DNA of 64,000 nt, taken from NCBI RefSeq assembly GCF_003350205.1, contig NZ_QLLC01000009.1:45126-109125 (forward strand). The letters run 5' to 3'. How positions within the stretch are numbered: the stretch's first letter is position 1; each line of letters begins with the position of its first letter. Below the pieces are notes generated by a model. That model worked only from the letters and a program-made list of their open reading frames with translations. It did not search any database and had not been told where the DNA came from. Source of the stretch: Brevundimonas bullata (lineage in GTDB: Bacteria > Pseudomonadota > Alphaproteobacteria > Caulobacterales > Caulobacteraceae). Below are positions 1 through 9,627 of the stretch, in pieces. The position numbers and the translations under genes were made by a program.

Positions 1-1117
1 CCGACAGGTTGACCAGGATGCGGTCCGGCGCGCCGAAGGCCTCATGCACGTTCCACAGCGGGCAGGCGCCGCCGAAGCGGGCGAACTGGAACCGGGTGGC
101 GCTGTGCCGCTTGGTGATGTTTCCGGCCATGTCCACCCGCGCAAAGTAGAAGGGCACGCCGCGCCAGCCTGGACGCTGCAATGTCGAAAGCCGGTGGCAG
201 ACCTGCTCGAAGCTGACGTGGAAGCGGTTCCGCAGCCGGTCCACGTCGTGACGCAGTTCGCGCGCCGCCTCGAGGAAACGGCGATAGGGCAGCAGCAGGG
301 CCCCCGCCGCATAGTTGGCCAGACCCACACGGCAGACGTCGCGCGCGGCGGGAATGTCGAAGGCGGCGCGGTCCAGCTCATGCTCGATCAGGTCGTGGAA
401 ACGCAGCAGGACCAGCTGATGCGCCATCAAAAAGGATCGCGTCGCGCCGGGCAGGCTGGCGTCGATATAGAGGATGCGCGCCGCCGGATCGAAGCGCCGC
501 ATGGCCCCGCGCCCTTCGCCTGTGGCCAGGCGCACGCCGCACAGGTCGTTCAGCGCCGCCTCAAGATCGCGCTCCGGGTGGCCGCCCGCGCCCAGCCCCA
601 GCTGCTCGGCCAGCGCCTCCGCCGCCTGATCCAGAACGTCGATGTAGTTGTCGCGATAGTGGAAGAAGTCGCGCACGGCTTCGTAGGGCAGGGCAGGCGC
701 CGCTTGCGCCCGCTCGTCGCGACCCAGGGTCTCGTTCAGCGTCTTCAGCCGCTCGTCCAGGCGTCGATAGTCCTGATGCAGGGCCAGGAACTGACGCGCC
801 AGTCGCGGCGTCGTCGTCACCGCCTGCTTCAGCTCGACGGCGGACGGGGCCTCGGCGTGACCGGCCACGTCGGTCACGGCCTCGCGCAGATCGGCAATCA
901 GGCGGGCGTCGCCGTCCAGATCGAACAGGCTGGCGTCCACGTCGAAGGCCCGCGTCAGGGCGATCAGAACCCGCGCCGTCGCCGGGCGTTGATTGGTCTC
1001 GATCTGCGACAGGTAGGAAGGCGACAGGGCCAGCCGCCCGGCGCAGGCTTCCAGCGTCCAGCCGCGCGCCTCGCGCAGCTTGCGCACCTTGGCCCCGAGG
1101 TAGAGTTTTTCCGCCAT
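1..1117 (-). CDS. ScfR-type short-chain acyl-CoA transcriptional regulator (partial, C-terminus off the window)
   Basis: DNA-binding regulator expected to sense a short-chain acyl-CoA and control the adjacent propionyl-CoA genes. It begins [20 protein letters not shown], an XRE-type helix-turn-helix that continues [17 protein letters not shown] at about residues 28-45. Near the window edge it reads [31 protein letters not shown], typical of the C-terminal part of the ScfR (DUF2083) family, which normally also has an IrrE-like middle domain. About 372 codons are visible and the family is usually near 470, so roughly 100 residues lie beyond position 1. It is divergent from pccB, and one operator arm overlaps its own start codon, which suggests autoregulation. 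Assignment is by family resemblance; the ligand is inferred from the neighbours. Confidence 0.88.
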   Translation of the reverse strand, partial: MAEKLYLGAKVRKLREARGWTLEACAGRLALSPSYLSQIETNQRPATARVLIALTRAFDVDASLFDLDGDARLIADLREAVTDVAGHAEAPSAVELKQAVTTTPRLARQFLALHQDYRRLDERLKTLNETLGRDERAQAAPALPYEAVRDFFHYRDNYIDVLDQAAEALAEQLGLGAGGHPERDLEAALNDLCGVRLATGEGRGAMRRFDPAARILYIDASLPGATRSFLMAHQLVLLRFHDLIEHELDRAAFDIPAARDVCRVGLANYAAGALLLPYRRFLEAARELRHDVDRLRNRFHVSFEQVCHRLSTLQRPGWRGVPFYFARVDMAGNITKRHSATRFQFARFGGACPLWNVHEAFGAPDRILVNLS

Positions 1118-1203
1118 CGCAACTTTGCAAAACAGCCCGTCGACCTTGGCAGGCTTACGCACTTACGCCCCTTTTGCAAAGTTGCGATTGCCTTTTTGCA
1201 ACG
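1117..1203. promoter_or_regulatory. Inverted operator pair for the ScfR-type regulator
   Basis: A perfect 16-bp inverted repeat: TCGCAACTTTGCAAAA at 1117-1132 and its reverse complement TTTTGCAAAGTTGCGA at 1172-1187, 55 bp apart, about five helical turns. A third, imperfect copy (TTTTGCAACG) lies at 1194-1203. Each arm contains the self-palindromic core TTTGCAAA, which is the recognition core known for actinobacterial RamB and PrpR, relatives of this regulator in the same DUF2083/ScfR group. The first arm covers the regulator start; the second lies 60-75 bp upstream of pccB. A role in controlling both divergent genes is inferred. Confidence 0.8.
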
Positions 1204-1248
1204 AAGCGTCTCAGTGATCACCAAAGATTACAGGGAGCAGCCCAAACC

Positions 1249-2784
<1,536 letters not shown>

Positions 2785-2817
2785 GTTGATCGTGGCTGCT
2801 TTCCGCACACACTCAGC

Positions 2818-2916
2818 GTCATCCTCGGGCTTGTCCCGAGGATCCAGAGACTCCATCGGTGGCGTTTCTGCGGCGACGTCGCGTGTCTGGATCCTAGGCA
2901 CAAGGCCTAGGATGAC
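2818..2916. repeat. Palindromic repeat, family 1, copy A
   Basis: Two hairpins facing each other: ATCCTCGGGCTTGTCCCGAG at the left and ATCCTAGGCACAAGGCCTAG at the right, bounded by GTCATCC at 2818 and GGATGAC ending at 2916. The CCAGA/TCTGG inner edges also pair, so the whole element can fold on itself. Related copies are at 3367-3462, 9503-9617 and 19829-19936. It resembles the REP/BIME-type or MITE-like elements common between alphaproteobacterial genes. It fills most of the gap after pccB. Confidence 0.85.
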
Positions 2917-2932
2917 GGAAGGAAGTGGACGC

Positions 2933-3346
2933 TCAGTCTTCGTCCGTTCGCCAGTTCTTCGGCAGCGGTCGCAAGTCAGGTGCGGCCTGTTCGGCGGGCG
3001 TCCAGTCGCGATAGGCCTCAACGTTCGGCGCCGACTCGGCTCCGCCCGTCACCAGCGCCGGATACAAGTCGGACCAGTCGGGATTCATCCGCTCGATCAG
3101 ATTGGTCTTCCAGTCGCGGGGATAGCGTTTCAGCGACTTCTCCCGCTGGATCGCATCCACGATGCTTTCGTGGGCTTCGTACCAGACCAGGCGCTTCAAC
3201 CCGTATCGTCGGGTGAAGCCTTCGACGACGCCCCGCCGATGCTGATCGGTTCGCAGGATCAGGTCGCTGCTCACGCCGATGTAGATCGCCCCGTGCATCC
3301 GGTTCGCCATCATGTAGACGCCGATCAGACCGTCTCGATTGACCAT
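2933..3346 (-). CDS. GIY-YIG nuclease-superfamily protein
   Basis: A 137-residue single-domain GIY-YIG protein of the small stand-alone type (COG2827-like). The GIY-YIG equivalents are GVYMMAN at about residues 9-15 and IYIGVSSDL at about 21-29. Further conserved features are the Tyr/Glu segment LVWYEAHESIVDAIQREK and the tail WKTNLIERMNPDWSDLY. The family fold is a metal-dependent endonuclease, but the cellular role of these small proteins is mostly unknown. It lies on the opposite strand between pccB and pccA with a family-1 palindromic repeat on each side, so it interrupts an otherwise collinear metabolic operon. By eye its base composition is somewhat less GC-rich than the flanking genes. 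Function beyond the fold is not claimed. Confidence 0.85.
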   Translation of the reverse strand: MVNRDGLIGVYMMANRMHGAIYIGVSSDLILRTDQHRRGVVEGFTRRYGLKRLVWYEAHESIVDAIQREKSLKRYPRDWKTNLIERMNPDWSDLYPALVTGGAESAPNVEAYRDWTPAEQAAPDLRPLPKNWRTDED

Positions 3347-3366
3347 TCCCCATACCCCCTTTCACC

Positions 3367-3462
3367 GTCACCCTCGCCCTTGTGGCGAGGGTCCAGATCC
3401 GCCGACGTGAATGAACAGTCGGCCTCGCGTATCTGGATCCTAGGCACAGGGCCTAGGATGAC
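3367..3462. repeat. Palindromic repeat, family 1, copy B
   Basis: Same architecture as the copy at 2818-2916. A left hairpin ACCCTCGCCCTTGTGGCGAG and a right hairpin ATCCTAGGCACAGGGCCTAG are bounded by GTCA at 3367 and TGAC ending at 3462. The right hairpin is nearly identical to that of the copy on the other side of the GIY-YIG gene. The element ends 27 bp before pccA, so the pccA ribosome-binding region (AGGA near 3479) lies just beyond it. Confidence 0.83.
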
Positions 3463-3489
3463 GAAAGCAAACGCCTTCAGGATCTGACC

Positions 3490-5466
3490 ATGTTCTCCAA
3501 AATTCTCATCGCCAACCGGGGCGAGATCGCGGTTCGCATCATCAAGACCTGCCGCAAGATGGGCATCAAGACGGTGCTCGTTTACTCGGACGCGGACGCC
3601 GGTTCGCTGGCCTGCGAGATGGCCGACGAGACCATCCACATCGGGCCGTCGCCCGCCGCCCAGTCCTATCTGATCCAGGACAAGATCGTGGACGCGGTGC
3701 GCCAGTCGGGCGCCGAGGCGGTCCACCCCGGCTTTGGCTTCCTGTCGGAAAACCCGGTGTTCGCGCGTCGTCTGGAGGCCGAGGGCATCACCTTCATCGG
3801 CCCGAATCCGCACGCCATCGAGGCCATGGGCGACAAGATCACGTCCAAGAAGTTCGCGGCTGAAGCGGGCGTCTCGACCGTGCCGGGCCACATGGGCCTG
3901 ATTGAATCGACCGAAGAGGCGGTGAAGATCGCCAATGAGATCGGCTATCCGGTCATGATCAAGGCCAGCGCCGGCGGCGGTGGCAAGGGCATCCGCGTCG
4001 CCCATTCCGACGCCGACATGGCCGAGGGCTTTGCGGCCGTGAAGGCCGAGGCCCTGACCGCGTTTGGCGACGACCGGGTCTTCCTTGAGAAATTCATCGT
4101 CAATCCGCGCCACATCGAGATTCAGGTGCTGGGCGACAAGCACGGCAACATCGTCTCGCTGTTCGACCGCGAGTGCTCGATCCAGCGCCGCAACCAGAAG
4201 GTCATCGAAGAGGCGCCGTCGCCCCTGCTGGACGACGCGACGCGCAAGGCCATGGGCGATCAGGCCATCGCCCTGGCGCGCGCCGTGAACTACGACTCGG
4301 CTGGTACGGTCGAGTTCGTGGCGGGGCAGGACCGCAGCTTCTACTTCCTGGAAATGAACACCCGTCTGCAGGTCGAGCATCCGGTCACGGAGCTGATCAC
4401 CGGCGTCGATCTGGTCGAGCAGATGATCCGTTCGGCAGCGGGCGAGACCATGGGCTTCAAGCAGGAAGACCTGTCGATCAACGGCTGGGCCATCGAGAGC
4501 CGCATCTACGCCGAGGACCCCTATCGCGGCTTCCTGCCGTCGATCGGCCGTCTGGTGCGCTATGAGCAGCCCGAGGAAGGCGATCAGGGGGACTACACCG
4601 TCCGCAATGATTCCGGCGTCCGCGAGGGCGACGAGATCAGCATGTTCTACGATCCCATGATCGCCAAGCTATGTTCCTGGGGCGAGACGCGCGACGCCGC
4701 CGTCACCGGCATGGCCCGCGCGCTGGAGGACACCCACCTGTCGGGCGTCGGCCACAACGTGCCCTTCCTGTCAGCGGTGATGGATCAGGAGCGCTTCAAG
4801 TCCGGGCAGCTGTCGACCAGCTACATCAAGGACGAGTTCCCCGACGGCTTCCGCGGTCTGGAACCCAGCGAAGAGCAAAAGGACATCTTCATCACCGTGG
4901 CGGCGGCGATGAACGAGGTCCTGGCCGAGCAGGCGGGCGATCCCTCGGAACGCACCGACTGGACCGTCCTGATCGGGCGTGAGGGTCACGAGGTGTCGTT
5001 GTCGTACGATGAGGCCGAGGATCTGGTCATTTCGCTGGATGATCGCGACCTGACCCTGTCGGAAATCGACTGGCGTCCGGGCATGGCCCAGTTCCGCGCC
5101 GTGCTGGACGACGAACCCTTCACCGCCGAGGTCAAGCGCGCGCCCGACGGCTTCGACATTCGTCACCGGGCGGCCAAGGCCCGCGTCCGCGTCCTGACGC
5201 CCAGCACCGCCGCCATGTATCAGCGCCTGCCGGAAAAGGTCGCCGCCGACACGTCGAAACTGGTGCTGTCGCCCATGCCGGGTCTGGTCGTCGACATCCC
5301 CGTGACCGTGGGTCAGGAGGTCAAGTCGGGCGAGACCGTCGCCATCATCGAAGCCATGAAGATGCAGAACATCCTCAAGGCCGAGCACGACGGCGTGGTG
5401 AAGGCGGTCGGCGCCAAGGCGGGCGATCCGGTCGCCGCCGACGATGTGCTGGTGGAGTTTGCGTAG
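3490..5466 (+). CDS. pccA: Propionyl-CoA carboxylase alpha subunit (biotin carboxylase plus biotin carrier)
   Basis: Carboxylates its own biotin with ATP and bicarbonate and hands the carboxyl group to PccB. The 658 residues contain a biotin carboxylase N-terminal domain (FSKILIANRGEIAVRI), an ATP-grasp domain with the glycine-rich loop KASAGGGGKGIRV and the catalytic EMNTRLQVEHPVTE, a PCC-type linker region, and a C-terminal biotinyl domain with EAMKMQN at 621-627, where Lys624 is the biotin site. The stop codon is followed immediately by the mutA start, so it is co-transcribed with the mutase genes. The GIY-YIG gene and two repeats separate it from pccB. Confidence 0.97.
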   Translation: MFSKILIANRGEIAVRIIKTCRKMGIKTVLVYSDADAGSLACEMADETIHIGPSPAAQSYLIQDKIVDAVRQSGAEAVHPGFGFLSENPVFARRLEAEGITFIGPNPHAIEAMGDKITSKKFAAEAGVSTVPGHMGLIESTEEAVKIANEIGYPVMIKASAGGGGKGIRVAHSDADMAEGFAAVKAEALTAFGDDRVFLEKFIVNPRHIEIQVLGDKHGNIVSLFDRECSIQRRNQKVIEEAPSPLLDDATRKAMGDQAIALARAVNYDSAGTVEFVAGQDRSFYFLEMNTRLQVEHPVTELITGVDLVEQMIRSAAGETMGFKQEDLSINGWAIESRIYAEDPYRGFLPSIGRLVRYEQPEEGDQGDYTVRNDSGVREGDEISMFYDPMIAKLCSWGETRDAAVTGMARALEDTHLSGVGHNVPFLSAVMDQERFKSGQLSTSYIKDEFPDGFRGLEPSEEQKDIFITVAAAMNEVLAEQAGDPSERTDWTVLIGREGHEVSLSYDEAEDLVISLDDRDLTLSEIDWRPGMAQFRAVLDDEPFTAEVKRAPDGFDIRHRAAKARVRVLTPSTAAMYQRLPEKVAADTSKLVLSPMPGLVVDIPVTVGQEVKSGETVAIIEAMKMQNILKAEHDGVVKAVGAKAGDPVAADDVLVEFA

Positions 5467-6861
5467 ATGACGACCTTTCCCACGCCGAGCCCGCTGGAGT
5501 GGCGGGAACAGGCCGAGAAGGCGCTGAAGGGGCGGGCGATCGAAAGCCTGCTGCACCTCGACGCCGACGGCCTGATCATCCGGCCGCTCTATGCCGACGC
5601 GACCGGGGTGCAGGCGCTTCGTGCGCCGCGCACGACGGACGCCGAGGGGCGGGCGTGGGACCTGCGCACACTGGTCGAGGGCGACGAGGCGGCGGCGGTC
5701 AACGCCGCCGTCCTGACCGACCTTGAAAACGGCGCCGCCTCGGTGGTGCTGAAGGGCGCGTTCACGACGGACGAGACGGCGCTGGCCGCCGCCCTCGAGG
5801 GCGTGGCTCTGGAACTGGCGCCGGTGGCGCTGGACGCAGGCTTTGACGGGGTGAAGGCCGCCGAGGCTCTGGCGGCCGTGGCCAAGGGTTCGCCCCGCGC
5901 CCAGCTGCAGTTCCACCTGGACCCCATCTCGGCCTTTGCCGAAGTCGGGCCCGAATCTGGGAAAGGCGAGATCGACGCCGCCGTGACCGAGGCCGCTGAG
6001 GCCGCCGCGCGTCTGGCCGGGACCTATCCTGAGGCCAGGCTCTTCCTCGCCTCAGGCCGTGTGGTGCATGAGGCCGGCGGTTCGGCGGGGCAGGAACTGG
6101 CCTTCGCCGCCGCCAGCGCCGTCGCCTACGTCAAGGCCGCCGTCCTGGCCGGCCTGACCACCGAACAGGCGCTGAAGGGCGTGGTGCTGGGCGTCTCGGT
6201 CGACGCTGAATATTTCGACGCCCTGGCCAAGGTCCGGGCGATGCGTCTGATCTGGGCCAGTGTCTCCAAGGCCTTTGGCCATGAGACCCCCGCCATCATC
6301 GAGGCCCGTTCGTCGCGGCGGATGCTGTCGGCGCGCGATCCCTGGCCCAACCTGCTGCGTCTGACCGCCGCCGGGTTTGCCGGCGCCGTCGGCGGCGCCG
6401 ACGTGGTGGTGCTGGACGCCTTCACCCGCGCCGAGGGCCGCCCCGACGCCTTCGCCCGGCGTCAGGCCCGCAACACCCAGCTGGTGCTGATGGAAGAGGC
6501 CAATCTGGGCCGGGTGGATGATCCCGCCGCCGGCTCCTGGTTCCTGGACAGCCGCACCCGCGATCTGGCCGAGGCGGGCTGGAAGGAGTTCCAGTCGATC
6601 GAAGCCGAAGGCGGCGTGGTCGACGCCCTGAAGCACCACCTGATCCAGCCGCGCGTCGAACGCGCGCGCGGCCAGCTGGAGGCCGCGCTGAAGGACGGCG
6701 CCCGCCAAATGGTCGGCGTCACCAAATACGTCGACCCCGATCCGCGCCCGGCCCCTGTCGAGGCCGCCGATCCCGCCTTCGTCCCGGTGCGCCACGGCGC
6801 CCTGACCCCGGTGCGCTTCGCCGCGCCGTTTGAGATCGCGTCCGAGGAGGCCGCCCAGTGA
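5467..6861 (+). CDS. mutA: Methylmalonyl-CoA mutase small subunit (non-catalytic, no B12 domain)
   Basis: Partner subunit of the B12-dependent mutase that converts methylmalonyl-CoA to succinyl-CoA. The 464 residues cover only the TIM-barrel part: [35 protein letters not shown], and [14 protein letters not shown] near the end of the barrel. The C-terminal cobalamin-binding domain with the DxHxxG motif is absent, unlike the longer actinobacterial small subunits. It begins directly after the pccA stop and its TGA overlaps the GTG of mutB. The heterodimer assignment follows from the neighbouring complete large subunit; the small subunit in this family is regarded as structural. Confidence 0.92.
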   Translation: MTTFPTPSPLEWREQAEKALKGRAIESLLHLDADGLIIRPLYADATGVQALRAPRTTDAEGRAWDLRTLVEGDEAAAVNAAVLTDLENGAASVVLKGAFTTDETALAAALEGVALELAPVALDAGFDGVKAAEALAAVAKGSPRAQLQFHLDPISAFAEVGPESGKGEIDAAVTEAAEAAARLAGTYPEARLFLASGRVVHEAGGSAGQELAFAAASAVAYVKAAVLAGLTTEQALKGVVLGVSVDAEYFDALAKVRAMRLIWASVSKAFGHETPAIIEARSSRRMLSARDPWPNLLRLTAAGFAGAVGGADVVVLDAFTRAEGRPDAFARRQARNTQLVLMEEANLGRVDDPAAGSWFLDSRTRDLAEAGWKEFQSIEAEGGVVDALKHHLIQPRVERARGQLEAALKDGARQMVGVTKYVDPDPRPAPVEAADPAFVPVRHGALTPVRFAAPFEIASEEAAQ

Positions 6862-9020
6862 GCACCTTCCCCGACTTCACCAAGGTCGAACTCGACCTGA
6901 CCACGACCGGCGTCGGACCCACGCGCGATCCCTGGCTGACGCCCGAGGGGCTGACGGTCCAGACGGCCTATGGTCCCGAGGCGCTGGACGGTCTGGACGC
7001 CATCCACGGCCTGCCGGGCTTTGCCCCCTATATGCGCGGCCCCTATCCGACCATGTACGCGGGCAATCCGTGGACGATCCGCCAGTACGCGGGCTTCTCG
7101 ACCGCCGAGGAATCCAACGCCTTCTATCGCCGCAACCTGGCGGCGGGTCAGAAGGGTCTGTCCATCGCCTTCGATCTGGCTACGCACCGGGGCTATGACA
7201 GCGACCATCCCAGGGTAAAGGGCGACGTCGGCATGGCCGGCGTGGCCATCGACAGCATTCTGGATATGCGGACCCTGTTCGACGGCATCCCGCTGGATCA
7301 GATGTCGGTGTCCATGACCATGAATGGCGCCGTCCTGCCGATCCTGGCTCTCTATGTCGTCGCCGCAGAAGAACAGGGCGTGCCGCACGCGGCCCTGACC
7401 GGAACCATTCAGAATGACATTCTGAAGGAGTTCATGGTCCGCAACACCTACATCTATCCGCCGGCGCCCTCGATGCGGATCATCTCGGACATCTTCGCCT
7501 GGACCGCGCAGGAGACGCCGAAGTTCAACTCGATCTCCATCAGCGGCTATCACATGCAGGAGGCCGGGGCCTCGGCCGAGATCGAGCTGGCCTACACGCT
7601 GTCGGACGGTCTGGAATACATCAAGGCGGGCGTGGACGCGGGCATGGACGTGGATAGGTTCGCGCCGCGCCTCAGCTTCTTCTGGGCCATTGGCATGAAC
7701 TACTTCATGGAGGTGGCCAAGATGCGGGCCGGCCGCCTGTTGTGGGCCGAAAAGGTCGCCGAGACGTTCTCGCCCAAGGATCAGCGCTCGCTGTCGCTGC
7801 GGACCCACTGCCAGACCTCGGGATGGAGCCTGGCGGCCCAGGACGTGTTCAACAACGTGCCCCGCACCATGGTCGAGGCCATGGCGGCGGCGGGCGGTCA
7901 GACCCAGAGCCTGCACACCAACGCCCTGGACGAAGCGCTTGCCCTGCCGACCGACTTCTCGGCCCGGATCGCGCGCAACACCCAGATCCTGCTGCAGATG
8001 GAGACGGGCCTGACCCGCACCATCGACCCCTGGGGCGGCAGCTTCTACGTCGAGCGCCTGACCCACGATCTGGCTGAGCGCGCCCGCGCCCTGATGGCCG
8101 AGGTCGAGGCGGCGGGCGGCATGGCCAAGGCCATTGAGGCCGGCATCCCCAAGCTGCGCATCGAAGAGGCGGCGGCCAAGACCCAGGCCCGCATCGACAC
8201 CGGCAAGCAGACCGTGGTCGGCGTGAACCGCTATCTGAACGATACGCCCGACGACATTCCGATGCTGAAGGTCGACAACGCCGCCGTTCTGACCGCCCAG
8301 ATCGAGAAGCTGAAGCGCCTGCGCGCCGAGCGTGATCAGGCCGCGACCGATGCGGCTCTGGAAGCTCTGACGGCTGGCGCGCGCGGAAACGCCAACCTGC
8401 TGGAACTGGCGGTTCAGGCCGCCCGCGCCAAGGCCACGGTGGGCGAGATTTCTGACGCTCTGGAGGCCGCCTTTGGGCGTCACGTCGCCACGGTGAAGAC
8501 CGTCTCGGGCGTCTATGGCAAGGAGGCGGGCAATGATCCCAAGGTCGCCCGCGCCCGCGACATGGTCGCGACCTTCGTCGAAAACGACGGCGGCCCGCCG
8601 CGCATCCTGATCGCCAAGCTGGGTCAGGACGGCCACGACCGGGGCCAGAAGGTCGTCGCCACCGGATACGGCGACATCGGTTTCGACGTTACCGCCGGGT
8701 CTCTGTTCCAGACGCCTGCCGAGGCCGCCAGGGACGCGGTCGAGAAGAACGTCCACGCGGTCGGCGCCTCTTCGCTGGCGGCGGGGCACCTGACGCTGGT
8801 TCCCGAACTGCGCGCCGAACTGGCCAAGCTGGGTCGTGAGGACATCATGATCGTGGTCGGCGGCGTCATCCCGCCGTCGGACGTGCAGCCCCTGTTGGAT
8901 ATGGGCGCCGCCGCCGTCTATCCGCCCGGCTCGGTCATCGCCGAGACGGCGGCAGACCTGATCGAAAAGCTGAACCAGCGTCTGGGCTATGCCCAGCCGG
9001 CCCCTGCGGAGACGAAGTGA
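6858..9020 (+). CDS. mutB: Methylmalonyl-CoA mutase large (catalytic) subunit
   Basis: Adenosylcobalamin enzyme interconverting (R)-methylmalonyl-CoA and succinyl-CoA. The 720 residues give a substrate-binding barrel ([46 protein letters not shown]) followed by a B12-binding Rossmann domain. The base-off cobalamin motif D591-G-H593-D-R-G596 is intact, as are [13 protein letters not shown] and VGGVIPP. It starts at GTG 6858, inside the last codons of mutA (GTGA overlap), and its TGA overlaps the ATG of mce, so translation of all three is probably coupled. No MeaB/ArgK chaperone gene is present in this window. Confidence 0.97.
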   Translation: MSTFPDFTKVELDLTTTGVGPTRDPWLTPEGLTVQTAYGPEALDGLDAIHGLPGFAPYMRGPYPTMYAGNPWTIRQYAGFSTAEESNAFYRRNLAAGQKGLSIAFDLATHRGYDSDHPRVKGDVGMAGVAIDSILDMRTLFDGIPLDQMSVSMTMNGAVLPILALYVVAAEEQGVPHAALTGTIQNDILKEFMVRNTYIYPPAPSMRIISDIFAWTAQETPKFNSISISGYHMQEAGASAEIELAYTLSDGLEYIKAGVDAGMDVDRFAPRLSFFWAIGMNYFMEVAKMRAGRLLWAEKVAETFSPKDQRSLSLRTHCQTSGWSLAAQDVFNNVPRTMVEAMAAAGGQTQSLHTNALDEALALPTDFSARIARNTQILLQMETGLTRTIDPWGGSFYVERLTHDLAERARALMAEVEAAGGMAKAIEAGIPKLRIEEAAAKTQARIDTGKQTVVGVNRYLNDTPDDIPMLKVDNAAVLTAQIEKLKRLRAERDQAATDAALEALTAGARGNANLLELAVQAARAKATVGEISDALEAAFGRHVATVKTVSGVYGKEAGNDPKVARARDMVATFVENDGGPPRILIAKLGQDGHDRGQKVVATGYGDIGFDVTAGSLFQTPAEAARDAVEKNVHAVGASSLAAGHLTLVPELRAELAKLGREDIMIVVGGVIPPSDVQPLLDMGAAAVYPPGSVIAETAADLIEKLNQRLGYAQPAPAETK

Positions 9021-9442
9021 TGATCGGCGCCCTGAACCACGTCGGCGTCGCCACGCCGTCGATCGCGGACTCGATCAAGCTGTATCGTGACATCCTGGGC
9101 GCGACCAAGATCGGCGAGCCGTTCGACCTGCCGGCCCAGGGGGTGAAGGTCTGCTTCATCGACACCCCCACGGCCCAGATCGAACTGATCGAGCCCTATG
9201 ACGAGACCAGCCCCATCACCGGCTTCCTGGCCAAGAACCCCAAGGGCGGCCAGCACCACGTCTGCTTCGAGGTGGCCGACATCCACGACGCCATTGCTCA
9301 GGTGCGCGCCAAGGGCGTGACCATCCTGGGCACGGGCGAACCGCGCATCGGCGCCCACGGCACGCCGGTCGTCTTCCTGCATCCCAAGGAGATGGGCGGG
9401 GTCCTGATCGAGCTGATGGAAACGCCGAAAGAGGCGCACTGA
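9020..9442 (+). CDS. mce: Methylmalonyl-CoA epimerase
   Basis: Interconverts the (S)- and (R)-methylmalonyl-CoA epimers, linking propionyl-CoA carboxylase to the mutase. The 140 residues form a glyoxalase/VOC fold: [20 protein letters not shown] at the N-terminus with the metal-ligand His, then GGQHHVCFEVADIHDAI, and a final VFLHPKEMGGVLIELME with His and Glu ligands. The ATG at 9020 shares one base with the mutB stop. An upstream GTG at 9017 is possible but adds only one residue. It is the last gene of the propionate set and is followed by a strong terminator. Confidence 0.96.
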   Translation: MIGALNHVGVATPSIADSIKLYRDILGATKIGEPFDLPAQGVKVCFIDTPTAQIELIEPYDETSPITGFLAKNPKGGQHHVCFEVADIHDAIAQVRAKGVTILGTGEPRIGAHGTPVVFLHPKEMGGVLIELMETPKEAH

Positions 9443-9446
9443 AGTC

Positions 9447-9478
9447 AAAAGGCCCGGTCGATGACCGGGCCTTTTTTC
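9447..9478 (+). terminator. Rho-independent terminator after mce
   Basis: AAAAGGCCCGGTC, a three-base loop, then GACCGGGCC and TTTTTT. It is a 9-bp GC stem extended by A-T pairs with a six-T tail, starting four bases after the mce stop, and it closes the pcc-mut-mce unit. Confidence 0.93.
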
Positions 9479-9502
9479 TTGGCTGCGATCCGGCCCTTTG
9501 CC

Positions 9503-9617
9503 GTCACCCCGGATGGCCCGAAGGGACAATCCGGGGCCCGGGCGGCGGCTTCAATGGCATGGGCGGAGAAGACCCTTGCGTCTGGGTTCCGGGTTCGCTT
9601 CGCGCCCCGGAATGACG
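9503..9617. repeat. Palindromic repeat, family 1, copy C (divergent)
   Basis: Left hairpin ACCCCGGATGGCCCGAAGGG running into CCGGGG, right hairpin GTTCCGGG...CCCCGGAATGAC. It has the same GTCA...TGAC outer ends as the other copies but different hairpin bodies. It fills the gap between the mce terminator and the 3' end of the leftward TonB receptor gene. Confidence 0.7.
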
Positions 9618-9627
9618 GCAGGGAGGA

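Noticed and set aside
2933..3346. GIY-YIG gene as a homing endonuclease in an intron
   Set aside because: It lies between two complete genes, not within one, and there is no intron structure; small stand-alone GIY-YIG proteins are common.
2818..3462. CRISPR array
   Set aside because: The repeats are two paired palindromes around a gene, not regularly spaced direct repeats with spacers.
6462..8789. A 775-residue open frame on the minus strand opposite mutA and mutB
   Set aside because: It is antisense to two well-recognised mutase subunits and shows no domain, only His/Gln/Arg-rich shadow sequence.
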